DNA from: Dehalococcoidia bacterium
GTDB lineage: Bacteria > Chloroflexota > Dehalococcoidia > Dehalococcoidales > RBG-16-60-22
NCBI GenBank assembly: GCA_011174815.1
Contig: DUFF01000071.1
Coordinates: 1-39,875, forward strand
DNA length: 39,875 nt
Direction of reading: 5' to 3'
Within the stretch, counting starts at the first letter, position 1. The number at the start of each line of letters is the position of its first letter. The notes below the pieces were generated by a model. It saw only the letters and a list, made by a program, of their open reading frames with translations, was not told the origin of the DNA and searched no databases. The position numbers and the translations under genes are program-made. This document shows positions 9,607 through 18,250 of the stretch, piece by piece.

Positions 9607-10377
9607 ATGAGTATCCTGGATCAATTTAAACTGGACGGTAAGTTGGCGCTGGTTACCGGCTGTAAGCATGGCATCGGCAGAGCGATGACACTGGCGTTAG
9701 CTGAAGCCGGCGCTGATATCATTGGCGTCAGCGTCACCCTTGAAGAGTCGGGAAGCGAAATCGCCAAGGAGATAGAATCCTTGGGGAGAAAATTCAAAGG
9801 ATATCAATGCGACTTCTCAGATCGCAGGGCACTATATGAATTCATCGCCCGGGTACAGGCAGAGAACCGGATTATAGATATCCTCGTGAATAATGCCGGC
9901 ACTATCATACGCAAGCCGGCCGTTGAACACTCCGATGAATACTGGGACAACGTAATGGAGGTTAACCTCAGTTCCCACTTTGTTCTGACCCGTGAGATAG
10001 GTAAAGGTATGGTGACCAGAAAGTCTGGCAAGGTAATCTTTACGGCATCAGCGTTGACCTTCCAGGGGGGAATCCTGGTTCCCAGCTATGCTGCCAGCAA
10101 AGGCGGTATCGGGCAGCTGACCAAGGCGCTGGCCAATGAATGGGCGGCACATGGGGTTAACGTAAATGCCATTGCTCCTGGCTATATCGCAACCAGGTTG
10201 GGAGAAGCCCTGCGCAATGACCCGGTGCGCGGCAAGGCAATACTGGAAAGAATTCCCGCCGGTCGCTGGGGAGAACCGGATGACCTCAAAGGCGTGATCG
10301 TCTTTTTAGCGTCGGCGGCCAGTGATTACGTGAGTGGTGCCATTGTGAATGTTGACGGAGGCTGGCTCTCTCGATAG
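9607..10377 (+). CDS. KduD-like SDR (2-dehydro-3-deoxy-D-gluconate 5-dehydrogenase / gluconate 5-dehydrogenase family)
   Basis: 256 residues. It has LALVTGCKHGIG for NAD(P) binding, NNAG, a serine in FTASAL and the YAASK active-site motif. The stretches FQGGILVPSY, NEWAAHGVNVNAIAPGY, IPAGRWGEPDDLKG and ASDYVSGAIVNVDGGW are close to KduD, which interconverts keto-deoxy sugar acids. Assignment to the KduD group is good; the exact substrate is inferred. ATG 9607 has AAGGAGGGG just upstream; longer in-frame starts lack a site. It is 53 nt after the RidA-like gene and converges on the MFS gene with only 19 nt between stops. Confidence 0.87.
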   Translation: MSILDQFKLDGKLALVTGCKHGIGRAMTLALAEAGADIIGVSVTLEESGSEIAKEIESLGRKFKGYQCDFSDRRALYEFIARVQAENRIIDILVNNAGTIIRKPAVEHSDEYWDNVMEVNLSSHFVLTREIGKGMVTRKSGKVIFTASALTFQGGILVPSYAASKGGIGQLTKALANEWAAHGVNVNAIAPGYIATRLGEALRNDPVRGKAILERIPAGRWGEPDDLKGVIVFLASAASDYVSGAIVNVDGGWLSR

Positions 10378-10396
10378 TGCTGAGAAAATGACGGGA

Positions 10397-11641
10397 TTAT
10401 TCGCTTCCCCTTGCTGTTTCTTTCCCGTCTGACCTTAAATGTCTCAGGGGTAATATAAGGCCCAGTGCGGTAGCGGCGAGGGCGGTACAGGTCCAGAACG
10501 CAGGGGTATAGCTTCCGGTAATGTCAAAGATGTGCCCGGCGAAGACCGGCCCGATAGCGCCGCCGACCATGGTGCTGAAGAAGACAATGCCGAAGAGGGC
10601 ACCGTGAGAACGGACCCCGAAGTACTCGGCAACGATAGGTGAAATCACGGTGAGCAGTCCTCCGTGACCGAAACCGTAGATGACGGCAAACAGGTAGAGC
10701 ATCCAGAGCTCTCTGGCCAGTTGCAGCCACAGGAGTGCCAGGATAAGCAGGATTAAACAGATAATCATAGAACGCTTGTTGCCGATACGGTCTATAGCAA
10801 AACCGATGACAAACCGCCCCGACATGCTTATGCCACCAATAGCCGACAGGATGCCAGCCGCTGTTGTTGAGGGTATACCGATGTCCGTAGCGTGTGGGAC
10901 GATGTGCACCAGAATTATGAGAAGGCAGAACATGGTGGTGAGGAAGGCGAGGCAAATCGTCCAGAACTGCCTGGTACGTAACGCCTCATGTAGATAGAAT
11001 CCGGTTTCGACCGGTTTGGAACTCGCTGTCTGGCTTTCCCTGTCTCCATCCGGCAGGAGGCCCATGCGAGCCGGGTCACGCCGCAGCAGCTGCCCGGCGG
11101 AAATGAGCAGGACCATCACCATAGCACCGATGATGAGGTAAGAATTCCGCCAGCCGTAAGCAATGATGAGCATACTGGACATCAGGGGCATAGCGAGTTG
11201 CCCGGCACCGGTGCCTACCTTCACAATGCCTGTCATCATCCCCCTCCGCCGAACAAACCATCGCGCCGTCGTGCTGAGGGCTATAACGTCAATCGAGCTC
11301 AAGCCGATGCCGACCACGATTCCATAGAACAGGTACAATTGCCAGACATTATCGAGCTCTGACATAGCCAGGAGCCCCAAACCGAAAAAGAAGCCGGTTG
11401 CCGTCATCACGACACGCGGGCCAAACCTATCGTTTAGCCTGCCCACCAGGATGCCGAGAAATCCCGCGATGAGCAGAGCCAGGGAACTGGCGCCTGATAG
11501 AGTAGCCCGTGACCAGCCGAAGTCAGCCAGCAGCGGCTTGAAAAAGACGCCGAAAGCGATATGGGTGCCGATACCTATTGCCTGTATGCAAAAGCAAGCG
11601 GCGGCAATATTATATCCGTAAAAGAATGCAGGTCTCTTCAT
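10397..11641 (-). CDS. MFS transporter, oxalate/formate antiporter-like (monocarboxylate type)
   Basis: 414 residues with about twelve hydrophobic segments. The loop between segments 2 and 3 has GRLNDRFGPR, the MFS signature; a related DRIGNKRS follows segment 8. The N-terminus (YGYNIAAACF..GIGTHIAFGVFFKPLLADFGWSRA) is like the oxalate:formate antiporter/monocarboxylate group. It probably moves an organic acid anion across the cytoplasmic membrane. No Shine-Dalgarno site precedes ATG 11641; a TATACT element ends about 10 nt before it, so the message may have a very short leader. It converges with the KduD-like gene and is probably its own unit. Confidence 0.85.
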   Translation of the reverse strand: MKRPAFFYGYNIAAACFCIQAIGIGTHIAFGVFFKPLLADFGWSRATLSGASSLALLIAGFLGILVGRLNDRFGPRVVMTATGFFFGLGLLAMSELDNVWQLYLFYGIVVGIGLSSIDVIALSTTARWFVRRRGMMTGIVKVGTGAGQLAMPLMSSMLIIAYGWRNSYLIIGAMVMVLLISAGQLLRRDPARMGLLPDGDRESQTASSKPVETGFYLHEALRTRQFWTICLAFLTTMFCLLIILVHIVPHATDIGIPSTTAAGILSAIGGISMSGRFVIGFAIDRIGNKRSMIICLILLILALLWLQLARELWMLYLFAVIYGFGHGGLLTVISPIVAEYFGVRSHGALFGIVFFSTMVGGAIGPVFAGHIFDITGSYTPAFWTCTALAATALGLILPLRHLRSDGKETARGSE

Positions 11642-11826
11642 GCTAGGAAACAGTATAGCGCTTTGAAACAGGTAAAAGCTATTGGGATTAGTTTACCCCC
11701 CCTGTGTTTCTGGGAATTCCAGTTTCCTGTATAGAGTGAAGAGGGAAATAACTTTCCTTCCCAAAATAATACTTGGCCGTCAAGCATCAGTAATCAGGAT
11801 TGGATTCTCACCAACAACCTTCGGGC

Positions 11827-11841
11827 AGCGGGCTTCCCGCT
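11827..11841 (-). terminator. Hairpin just after the phosphate transporter gene (candidate terminator)
   Basis: AGCGGG-CTT-CCCGCT forms a perfect 6-bp stem with a 3-nt loop immediately after the PiT stop codon. On the minus strand no real T-run follows, so intrinsic termination is uncertain. Confidence 0.35.
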
Positions 11842-12861
11842 TCAAAACAACATTCCAAGCAGCAAGGTGCAGACATAGCCGATTATACCGCAAATCGGGA
11901 AAGTCAGTATCCAGGCGGCGACAATATTGCCGGCAATTCCCCATCTGACGGCTGAGAACCGTCGTGTTGAACCCACGCCCATAACTGAGGCGCTCACACA
12001 GTGAGTTGTGCTTACCGGTATGCCCAGATGTGACGCAGTTTCGATGACGGTGGCAGCGGCCAGGTGGGTGGAAAAGCCCTGTACAGGGCGTAGCGCGGTC
12101 ATTCTCATGCCTATGGTCCTGACAACACGCCGGCCTCCCAGGGCAACACCGAAACTAATAGCGGACGCCGATACCACGATTACCCACCAAGTTTCGGGAC
12201 TCAGAAGCGAGAGGTGCTCCCAGATACCGGTATCATTATAGTGAATCACCAGCGCCATGGTGATGACTCCAATGGGCATCTGGCCATCGTTCTTGCCGTG
12301 GCTGTAGGCCATGAAGAAAGTGCTTATCCATTGCAGCCTGCTGAAAACGCGGCGCATCTGATCCGGGGCACTTTTCTGAAATATCCAGTACAGGCAGAGC
12401 ATGATAATAAAGCCGCCGATAAAACCCAGTGTGGGGGCAATAATAACGGCGGATAAAACGCGTTGCATGACCGACCAGACTACGGCGGCGTTACCAGCTA
12501 TGGCCATTCCGGCTGCCGCAAGCCCGGCTATAAATCCATGATGGATGCTTATAGGCAGGCCCATCCACGTAGCAATCGTTCCCCAAATAATAATGGAAAT
12601 CAGGGCAGCTATGATCGTCTGGTAGGATATAACATCTTGGATGATGATTCCCTTGCCGATGGTATGGGCTACGGCGGTACCGGTGGCCGCACCGGCAAAA
12701 TTGGCTACTACCGCTATGGCTAAAGCAGTCCGTGGCGCAAGAGCTCGGGTGCCAATGGCTGCCGCGATGGCGTTGGCAGCGTCATTGAAGCCGTTGACAA
12801 TGCCAAAACCAATTGCGAGAACTATGACTACGATGAAGAGCTCAAAAGAGGCATCAGGCAT
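11842..12861 (-). CDS. pit: PiT-family inorganic phosphate transporter
   Basis: 339 residues, strongly hydrophobic. The family signature GFNDAANAIA occurs at about residues 24-33 and again as SHGKNDGQ near 193; GIPVSTTHC near the C-terminus is also typical. PiT carriers import phosphate (as a neutral metal-phosphate or with a cation) at low affinity. The gene overlaps the preceding DUF47/PhoU-like gene by 8 nt, the usual partner arrangement for these carriers. No selective metal site can be read. Confidence 0.93.
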   Translation of the reverse strand: MPDASFELFIVVIVLAIGFGIVNGFNDAANAIAAAIGTRALAPRTALAIAVVANFAGAATGTAVAHTIGKGIIIQDVISYQTIIAALISIIIWGTIATWMGLPISIHHGFIAGLAAAGMAIAGNAAVVWSVMQRVLSAVIIAPTLGFIGGFIIMLCLYWIFQKSAPDQMRRVFSRLQWISTFFMAYSHGKNDGQMPIGVITMALVIHYNDTGIWEHLSLLSPETWWVIVVSASAISFGVALGGRRVVRTIGMRMTALRPVQGFSTHLAAATVIETASHLGIPVSTTHCVSASVMGVGSTRRFSAVRWGIAGNIVAAWILTFPICGIIGYVCTLLLGMLF

Positions 12862-13483
12862 GCTTGAGCGCTACCCCTTCAAGGACATTGGCCACATCCT
12901 CGCACCTGTCGGTCGCGCTCTCCATGTGCTCCAGAATCTCGCGCCATTTGATTATGTCAGCGGTATTATCGCAATTTTCAAATAATTCGGCCATCGCGGC
13001 ACGGAAGACTGTATCAGCGGCATTCTCGAGCCGGTTTATTTCGATGCAATGCTCCAATACCTGCTTCAGTTTGGGGTGATTGCGTAATTGTCGCATGGCA
13101 ATGGAGACTTCCTTTGCCGCCGAGACTATGATGTGAGCGAGCTCTTTTGCGCCTTGCTTTGGCGCATCTATCTTATATATATGTATGGCCACCGCCGCAG
13201 CATGAATCAGGTCAACGATGTCGTCAAGGGAGTGGGCCAGAGTCGCCATATCCTCGCGGTCGAAAGGGGTGACAAACGTGCGGTGCAGAAGTTCGATAAT
13301 CTTGTGTGTGGTAGTGTCACCTTTATGTTCCAGTTCATCTATTTGGGTCGCTTTTTCTTCGATGTTATCCCAGTTATCAACCATCTCTTGCATTGACTGT
13401 GCCGTCTGAACCATGTTTTCCGCGCTTTCCTCATAGAGGTCGAAAAATATCCTGCCCTTGGGCATAAGCGAAAATTTAAACAT
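12854..13483 (-). CDS. DUF47 / PhoU-like accessory protein of the phosphate transporter
   Basis: 209 residues, almost all helix. Sequences such as DELEHKGDTTTHKIIELLHRTFVTPFDREDMATLAHSLDDIVDLI and NRLENAADTVFRAAMAELF are characteristic of the DUF47 family (TIGR00153). These cytoplasmic proteins sit next to PiT transporters and are thought to modulate them; the acidic motifs may bind metal as in PhoU. ATG 13483 has CAGGAG 8 nt upstream. A promoter candidate lies at 13612-13640, leaving a leader of about 120 nt. Confidence 0.92.
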   Translation of the reverse strand: MFKFSLMPKGRIFFDLYEESAENMVQTAQSMQEMVDNWDNIEEKATQIDELEHKGDTTTHKIIELLHRTFVTPFDREDMATLAHSLDDIVDLIHAAAVAIHIYKIDAPKQGAKELAHIIVSAAKEVSIAMRQLRNHPKLKQVLEHCIEINRLENAADTVFRAAMAELFENCDNTADIIKWREILEHMESATDRCEDVANVLEGVALKHA

Positions 13484-13611
13484 ATTCTTCTCTCCTGCGG
13501 CAAATGATTGAGGAAACGGGGTATTGGCGGAAAAATGGCAAGTGCTTTAGGTAGAAAGGCTGGCTAAATCTGTGATAAGGGTCGAAGTAGCTCATAGTTG
13601 TATTTGCCGCT

Positions 13612-13640
13612 ATGTTATATCACTGCTCTATTGATGTCAA
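13612..13640 (-). promoter_or_regulatory. Promoter candidate for the DUF47-PiT operon
   Basis: On the minus strand a perfect TTGACA (13635-13640) is followed after 17 bp by TAACAT (13612-13617, four of six matches; TATAAC overlaps it). No clear Pho-box-type direct repeat was recognised nearby. Confidence 0.5.
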
Positions 13641-13712
13641 GCGGGAAAGGCGACGTGCAAGATACAGTGTCAGGGATAGCTACATCGCGAAACGGCTTAA
13701 TTGCAGAGCAGC

Positions 13713-14120
13713 CTACGGTTCCCTGGCACGGTATTCGTTAATTATCCCCGGCTTGGGCTCAAACCCGAGCCCGGGCGTCTCTGGCACGGTCACTCACCCA
13801 TTTATCGGCTCCGGCACCTGATTGTACACGGATTTGTACATCATCCAGAAGACGTAATGGAACTCAACTCGCCACCCGTTAGACATCCCGGCCTGCAGAT
13901 GCATATTGTGAAGAGGCCACGCGCCGCCGTTTGCGATCGGCTTATTGAAGGCCTGTGCCATAGCCGCTGCTTTCATCGCTTCGGTATAACCGCCCACGTG
14001 GCCGACGTTTGGTTGGAAGATATCCACTGCCTCGTGAACCAGTAACTCCCGGTGGCGAAAACGGTGTCCTTCGTTCTGGCCAGCGGCAATGGGTATGGTC
14101 GTCTGGCTGTGGAGGTTGGT
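13713..14120 (-). pseudogene. 3' remnant of an enolase-superfamily (mandelate racemase/muconate lactonizing) gene
   Basis: In one minus-strand frame the translation contains TLTNLHSQTTIPIAAGQNEG, DIFQPNVGHVGGYTEAMKAAAMAQAF and PLHNMHLQAGMSNGWRVEFHY, matching the C-terminal barrel of MR/MLE proteins from the third metal-ligand region (here a glutamine, normally GE) to the end. The N-terminal two thirds are missing. A TGA stop at 13794-13796 falls just before VTVPETPGLGFEP, the conserved ending of these proteins; the frame then continues 26 codons to TAG at 13713. The TGA stands where family members often have an aromatic residue. Loss of the 5' part plus the stop indicates decay. The upstream break lies near 14120. 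Confidence 0.8.
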
Positions 14121-14251
14121 CAGGGTGCAGCGCGGGAAGATAAAAAGCTTCTCCTTCTTGAATAAGTGATATAAGTCATATATTTGTTCGCTATATCCAC
14201 GTTAAAATAAAAAAATAGGACTAAATGTGTGACTGTGGAGGAGGCTGCACT

Positions 14252-14620
14252 ATGGACAGGAACTTGAAACTGGGTCTGATAATCGGGGGCGTAATACTGG
14301 CAGTTTTGGTCATTGTGCCCCTGGTCACCGCAATGTTTACCGGATGGGAGGTTTGTCAAGAAGAGATGTTTGAGCATGGTATGATGGGACCCTGGATGAT
14401 GACTGGATTTGGAGGTTGGTCAATGATGGGCATTGTTTGGTTAGTTATAATCGGCCTGATAGTATGGCTGGTCATTTATCTTGTACGTGGCAGCGGTCAC
14501 GGCGCGACCTCGAATCAGACTGGCGGAGACGTTAAGGCGCTGGAAATACTCAAGACCAGGTATGCGCGTGGAGAAATAGATAAGACAGAGTACGAAGAGA
14601 AGCTAAAAGATTTAAAGTAA
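14252..14620 (+). CDS. Small membrane protein with C-terminal SHOCT domain
   Basis: 122 residues. Two membrane segments (LGLIIGGVILAVLVIVPLV and MGIVWLVIIGLIVWLVIYLV) flank a short loop rich in Met, Trp and His (FEHGMMGPWMMTG), which could touch a metal but is common in this family. The last 30 residues, ALEILKTRYARGEIDKTEYEEKL, are a standard SHOCT domain. No enzymatic role is known; SHOCT proteins are generally associated with membrane oligomerisation. ATG 14252 is supported by GGAGGAGG 7 nt upstream; an earlier in-frame ATG at 14225 has no such site. A rhodanese lipoprotein follows 37 nt later. Confidence 0.8.
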   Translation: MDRNLKLGLIIGGVILAVLVIVPLVTAMFTGWEVCQEEMFEHGMMGPWMMTGFGGWSMMGIVWLVIIGLIVWLVIYLVRGSGHGATSNQTGGDVKALEILKTRYARGEIDKTEYEEKLKDLK

Positions 14621-14657
14621 TAAATTCAAATATGCTGTCGGTTTAATGGGGAGACAG

Positions 14658-15080
14658 ATGAGCCTGCGGCGGTTTACTATTATATTTGCCCTGCTATTTA
14701 TAACTGCCATTACCTCCAGCTGTGTAGGTCAAGTTGAGGCATCCAGGCCGATTCTGGAGGACATAACTGCATCGGAAGCTTTTTCCCTGATCGAGCATAA
14801 CAGGGATAACCCTGATTTCATCATACTTGACATACGCACGCCAGAAGAATTTTATGAAGGCCATATTGAAAATGCAGTTAATATAGACTTTTATGCTGAT
14901 ACCTTTCGGGATGACCTTGATGCGCTTGATAAAGATAAGACTTACTTCATATACTGCCGGAGCGGCAATCGTAGCGGTAGAGCCATGTCACTAATGAAGG
15001 ACCTCGGGTTCAATGAGGTTTACAATCTGTCGGTGGGCATAAAAGAATGGGTAGCAGAGGGATTCCCCGTTGTTAAATAG
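14658..15080 (+). CDS. Rhodanese-like lipoprotein
   Basis: 140 residues. A signal peptide (FTIIFALLFITAIT) ends in TSSC, so C22 is a probable lipidation site and the domain lies outside the membrane. The rest is one rhodanese domain with LDIRTPEEFYEGHIENAVNID and the active-site loop CRSGNRSG, whose cysteine can carry a persulfide. Its job is likely sulfur transfer or thiosulfate handling in the cell envelope. I prefer ATG 14658, with GGGGAG 4 nt upstream, over the ATG at 14646 that forms part of that site. Follows the SHOCT gene, probably in one operon; converges on iorB with only 10 nt between. Confidence 0.86.
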   Translation: MSLRRFTIIFALLFITAITSSCVGQVEASRPILEDITASEAFSLIEHNRDNPDFIILDIRTPEEFYEGHIENAVNIDFYADTFRDDLDALDKDKTYFIYCRSGNRSGRAMSLMKDLGFNEVYNLSVGIKEWVAEGFPVVK

Positions 15081-15090
15081 AAATAAGCTA

Positions 15091-15690
15091 TCAAAGGTTT
15101 GCTCTAATAAAGTTAGCCCCTTCTTTGAAAGCGGAAATGTTAGCCTCTTTATACCTTGCGGGCACATTTTCCTCTATTGTCTTCAGGAGGACTTCGGCAC
15201 CAATCGGGAATTCTTCAATCTCAGATAGAGCACCCAGCAAAACGGAAGGGCGTACAATCGCCGTCCCCGCTTTTCTGGCCAGTGTCAGGCAATCGATTTT
15301 ATAAAGTCTGGCGCACCTTTCCTGTATTTCGGCAAAAATGTCTTCAAGCTTTGGGTAGATAAATCGGGTGGGGGTAATGACTCTTATCGGGGTGGTATCA
15401 GTAATGACGATGGTAGTTTTGCTGGCCCTGGCAATATTTCTCAGCACCTCAAGCGGCTCAAACCCCAGAATAATATCGGCACGACCATCCCCAAGCAAAG
15501 GGCTGACGCTATAATCCCCGATCCGGACGGTGCCCATGACCGAGCCACCTCTTTGCGCTATGCCGTGAACCTCAGCGCTGGACACCTTTTTACCGACTTT
15601 TACCGCGGCGGTGCCGATGATATTCGAAGCAGTTATCACTCCCAATCCACCAACGCCTGCCAGCAGGATATTTGTTCCTTTTCTATCCAT
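15091..15690 (-). CDS. iorB: Indolepyruvate ferredoxin oxidoreductase, beta subunit
   Basis: 199 residues, normal length for IorB. NILLAGVGGLGVITASNIIG near the N-terminus is the gamma-domain signature of 2-oxoacid:ferredoxin oxidoreductases, followed by EVHGIAQRGGSVMGTVRIG. With IorA it oxidises aryl-pyruvates (from Trp, Phe, Tyr transamination) to aryl-acetyl-CoA, reducing ferredoxin. ATG 15690 has AAGGAG 6 nt upstream and overlaps the iorA stop by 8 nt; a longer frame to 15765 lies inside iorA and is not used. Confidence 0.93.
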   Translation of the reverse strand: MDRKGTNILLAGVGGLGVITASNIIGTAAVKVGKKVSSAEVHGIAQRGGSVMGTVRIGDYSVSPLLGDGRADIILGFEPLEVLRNIARASKTTIVITDTTPIRVITPTRFIYPKLEDIFAEIQERCARLYKIDCLTLARKAGTAIVRPSVLLGALSEIEEFPIGAEVLLKTIEENVPARYKEANISAFKEGANFIRANL

Positions 15691-17578
15691 TATCGGCTCC
15701 TTTTTCCTGTATTGCGCCAGCAGGGCATACTTCCTGACAGACAGCACATCCAGTGCACTGGACATCGTCTATGTAAATCTTATCGGCCACCTCATAGAAG
15801 GCCGGGCAGGCGTATATATCTATGCATATCCGGCATTGATTGCATTTTTCCTGGTCTATTTCGTAGGCGGGTATCTCCAGGCCTTGGCGTCTCTTCTCCC
15901 TGGTTTCCATTAACTTGCATAAGGCCTTGCTGACCACAACCGACACCCCCTTATGGGCTATCGCCCGTTGGAAAACCTCCTTCGTCTCCTCTATATTATT
16001 GGGATTTACAACCTCGACGAATGTTGCTCCCAGTCCTCTCACCACATCCTCAATCTTGATCGGTATCGCTTCCCGGCACATTGCATCACGGTCGGTTCCC
16101 GGATGCAGCTGAAAACCAGACATCGCGGTCGCCCCATTGTCCATGACAACCACCGTGATATCAAAGTTGTGGTGGACGGCATTGGCCAGCGGTGACATAC
16201 CGTTATGGAAGAAAGTGGAATCCCCGATAAATGCGATGGCTGGCTTGCCAGTTGCCTGTCGGAAGCCGCAGGCCAGGCCAATGCTTGCTCCCATAGAGTA
16301 TTGAGCGTGGCTCATCTTGTAAGGCTCCAGACCTCCCAATAAATAGCAGCCTTGGTCATTGGCAAATATGCCATCACCTGGAACCATCTGCTTAATCGCG
16401 TAGTAAGTGTTCCGGTGTGGGCATCCCGGGCAATTTGTCAGAGCGCGGGCGGCAAGCTGTATTTTGGGGCCTTCCTGTCTCGGTATCGGGTTATCCATCC
16501 CGAACACCCTGGCCAGTGGTTCAGACACCATCTCCAGCCGGTATTGTCCAACCTTAGGGAAGTGTCCGGTTTCCTTACCCCATATCTTGGTCTTGGCGGA
16601 TATTTCATGGGCCATTTTAAGGAACTGGGTTTCCAGGAAAGGGGAAAGTTCCTCAACGATGACCAGTTCCTCAAATTTACCGATAAAATCTTTGCACAGC
16701 GTTTCGGGAAGCGGATTGGTAAAACCGAGGGCCAGCAATTCGGTCTCGACCCCAAGTTCACGGACGATTTCCGCGGCGTAACTGATGGAAATACTGGAGG
16801 CAACGATACCGATCTTCTTTCCAGTTTTTACCCCGTTAAATGAAATAACTCTATTGAATTCTGATTTCTCGGATAGCTCCTTTGCTTTTTCCATTTTCTT
16901 CATAATGTTGGCGTGGCACCTTGTCCGGTCAAAGGAGATGGGTACACCTTTTATCTCACCCGTCCGGCGGGGCACACCAAGTTTGCCGAATACTAGGTCA
17001 CCTCGGGAAAGATTTACGGTATTGACTGTTCTTAATAAAACGGGCAAATGAACCTCTTCGGCAATATCGAAGGCCTTTTGGGTCATGTCCTTAATTTCCT
17101 GGCAATTCGATGGCTCCAGCATCGGAACATCGGCCATTATGGATACATATCGGTCATCCTGCTCATTTACTGAAGACGTGCCTCCGGGGTCATCGGCACA
17201 GACCAGTACCAAACCACCCTTGATGTCTGTTTCCACCAGACTGCACGCGGTTAAATAATCGAGGAAAGAGTCAGCAGCGACATTGAAGCCCTGGGCTTTC
17301 ATCGGGCACAACGCTCGCAGGCCGGATAGTGAAGCGGCAATACACACATCGAGAGATACCTTCTCATTTGCTGACCACTCAAAGTAAAAACTGGGCTCCT
17401 CACCCTTGTCCAGCACTATTCTGACCAGATCATGAAAGGCATCGCCGATTTCAGACATTGGCGTCCCCGGATATAACGCCGCAATATCTACACCAGCTTC
17501 CAGCGCCCCTCTGACTATGGCTTCATTTCCCAGAAGGAAATACCTCTCTCCTTCCTTTCCGGTTAATATTTCTTCCAT
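15683..17578 (-). CDS. iorA: Indolepyruvate ferredoxin oxidoreductase, alpha subunit
   Basis: 631 residues. The N-terminal part has ALYPGTPMSEIGD and CADDPGGTSSVNEQDDR, typical for the pyrimidine-binding half; the ThDP/Mg site is in IGDSTFFHNG...NAVHHNFDITVVVMDNGATAMSG. The C-terminus carries two [4Fe-4S] motifs, C579-x2-C582-x2-C585-x5-C591 and C608-x2-C611-x2-C614-x3-C618. This is the full IorA layout. The complex is cytoplasmic, oxygen-sensitive and feeds ferredoxin. ATG 17578 has GAGGAGG 11 nt upstream. It follows the CMD-like gene by 157 nt. Other aryl- or branched 2-oxoacids may also be substrates. Confidence 0.95.
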   Translation of the reverse strand: MEEILTGKEGERYFLLGNEAIVRGALEAGVDIAALYPGTPMSEIGDAFHDLVRIVLDKGEEPSFYFEWSANEKVSLDVCIAASLSGLRALCPMKAQGFNVAADSFLDYLTACSLVETDIKGGLVLVCADDPGGTSSVNEQDDRYVSIMADVPMLEPSNCQEIKDMTQKAFDIAEEVHLPVLLRTVNTVNLSRGDLVFGKLGVPRRTGEIKGVPISFDRTRCHANIMKKMEKAKELSEKSEFNRVISFNGVKTGKKIGIVASSISISYAAEIVRELGVETELLALGFTNPLPETLCKDFIGKFEELVIVEELSPFLETQFLKMAHEISAKTKIWGKETGHFPKVGQYRLEMVSEPLARVFGMDNPIPRQEGPKIQLAARALTNCPGCPHRNTYYAIKQMVPGDGIFANDQGCYLLGGLEPYKMSHAQYSMGASIGLACGFRQATGKPAIAFIGDSTFFHNGMSPLANAVHHNFDITVVVMDNGATAMSGFQLHPGTDRDAMCREAIPIKIEDVVRGLGATFVEVVNPNNIEETKEVFQRAIAHKGVSVVVSKALCKLMETREKRRQGLEIPAYEIDQEKCNQCRICIDIYACPAFYEVADKIYIDDVQCTGCAVCQEVCPAGAIQEKGADNG

Positions 17579-17735
17579 CCGTTATCGGGCCTCCTCAGGT
17601 GAAGATATCCTTCTCAGGATTTGCAACTAACCGCGGGATTTGATTGGCGGGAAACCATCAGGCACAAGATTTAGCGCCCTTGCCAAACTCCCGTAAGCAG
17701 CGGCGTTCGTATGCCGGGTTCCCCGTCTCGGTTGG

Positions 17736-18086
17736 TTACATCATTCCCATCTCTTCCAGTACCTTGACTACCCGCCAGGATTCGGCATAACCGCTGGTAC
17801 CATGTATGGCCAGAAGCACTGAGGCGGCTTCCAGGACTTCCTCTTTGCTGGCGCCCGCTTCCACTGCCTGTCTCGTTTGAGCTATTATACAGGGCATACA
17901 GCCGATGCCAAGTGCCACTGCCATTGCTATCAGGCGCTTGACCTTGTGGCTGAGTGCCCCATCCTTGTAGACCGCATCCCTCACTGCGTCTCCTGCCGCC
18001 GCCACATCAGGCAATACCTTGGCTCGTTTATCCCGGTACTTTATCAGACTGTCATAAAGCTCCAGTTGCTTTTCCTCAGTTTCCAT
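17736..18086 (-). CDS. Carboxymuconolactone decarboxylase/AhpD-like protein
   Basis: 116 residues, one CMD domain. The active-site region reads GC63-M-P-C66-I-I-A-Q70-TRQAVEAGASKEEVLEA: the CxxC pair is intact, but the usual histidine four residues after the second cysteine is glutamine. CMD proteins act as thiol-disulfide/peroxide reductases (AhpD) or as decarboxylases; with CxxC but no His, a redox role is possible though weakened. ATG 18086 has AAGGAGGG 7 nt upstream. It is the first gene of the leftward unit with iorA-iorB. Confidence 0.85.
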   Translation of the reverse strand: METEEKQLELYDSLIKYRDKRAKVLPDVAAAGDAVRDAVYKDGALSHKVKRLIAMAVALGIGCMPCIIAQTRQAVEAGASKEEVLEAASVLLAIHGTSGYAESWRVVKVLEEMGMM

Positions 18087-18114
18087 AGCAGCACCCTCCT
18101 TATATAGTTTCTTA

Positions 18115-18143
18115 AATATAAAATATCTGGGTTTAAATTACAA
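18115..18143 (-). promoter_or_regulatory. Promoter candidate for the CMD-iorA-iorB unit
   Basis: On the minus strand TTGTAA (18138-18143) is followed after 17 bp by TATATT (18115-18120, five of six matches). Transcription would start near 18108, about 20 nt ahead of the ATG at 18086. Confidence 0.5.
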
Positions 18144-18213
18144 AACACCCGGTCGCAATGAGGTAATGGCCTCATATAGGAATTTGAAAGAATAAAAAAC
18201 CGGGTATAAAGCC

Positions 18214-18243
18214 TTGACAGCAGTTATGTTATTAGCCAATAAT
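18214..18243 (+). promoter_or_regulatory. Promoter candidate for the TRAP transporter operon
   Basis: Within the 336-bp divergent gap between the CMD-like gene and dctP, a perfect TTGACA (18214-18219) is followed after 18 bp by AATAAT (18238-18243, five of six). The expected leader to the GTG at 18423 is about 170 nt; I see no recognisable riboswitch in it. The rest of the gap is AT-rich with no small gene I can support. Confidence 0.5.
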
Positions 18244-18250
18244 GGTATCA

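Noticed and set aside
13794-13796. TGA in the enolase-superfamily remnant read as selenocysteine or tryptophan
   Set aside because: Most of the gene is missing, so simple decay explains the stop; no SECIS-like hairpin was identified.
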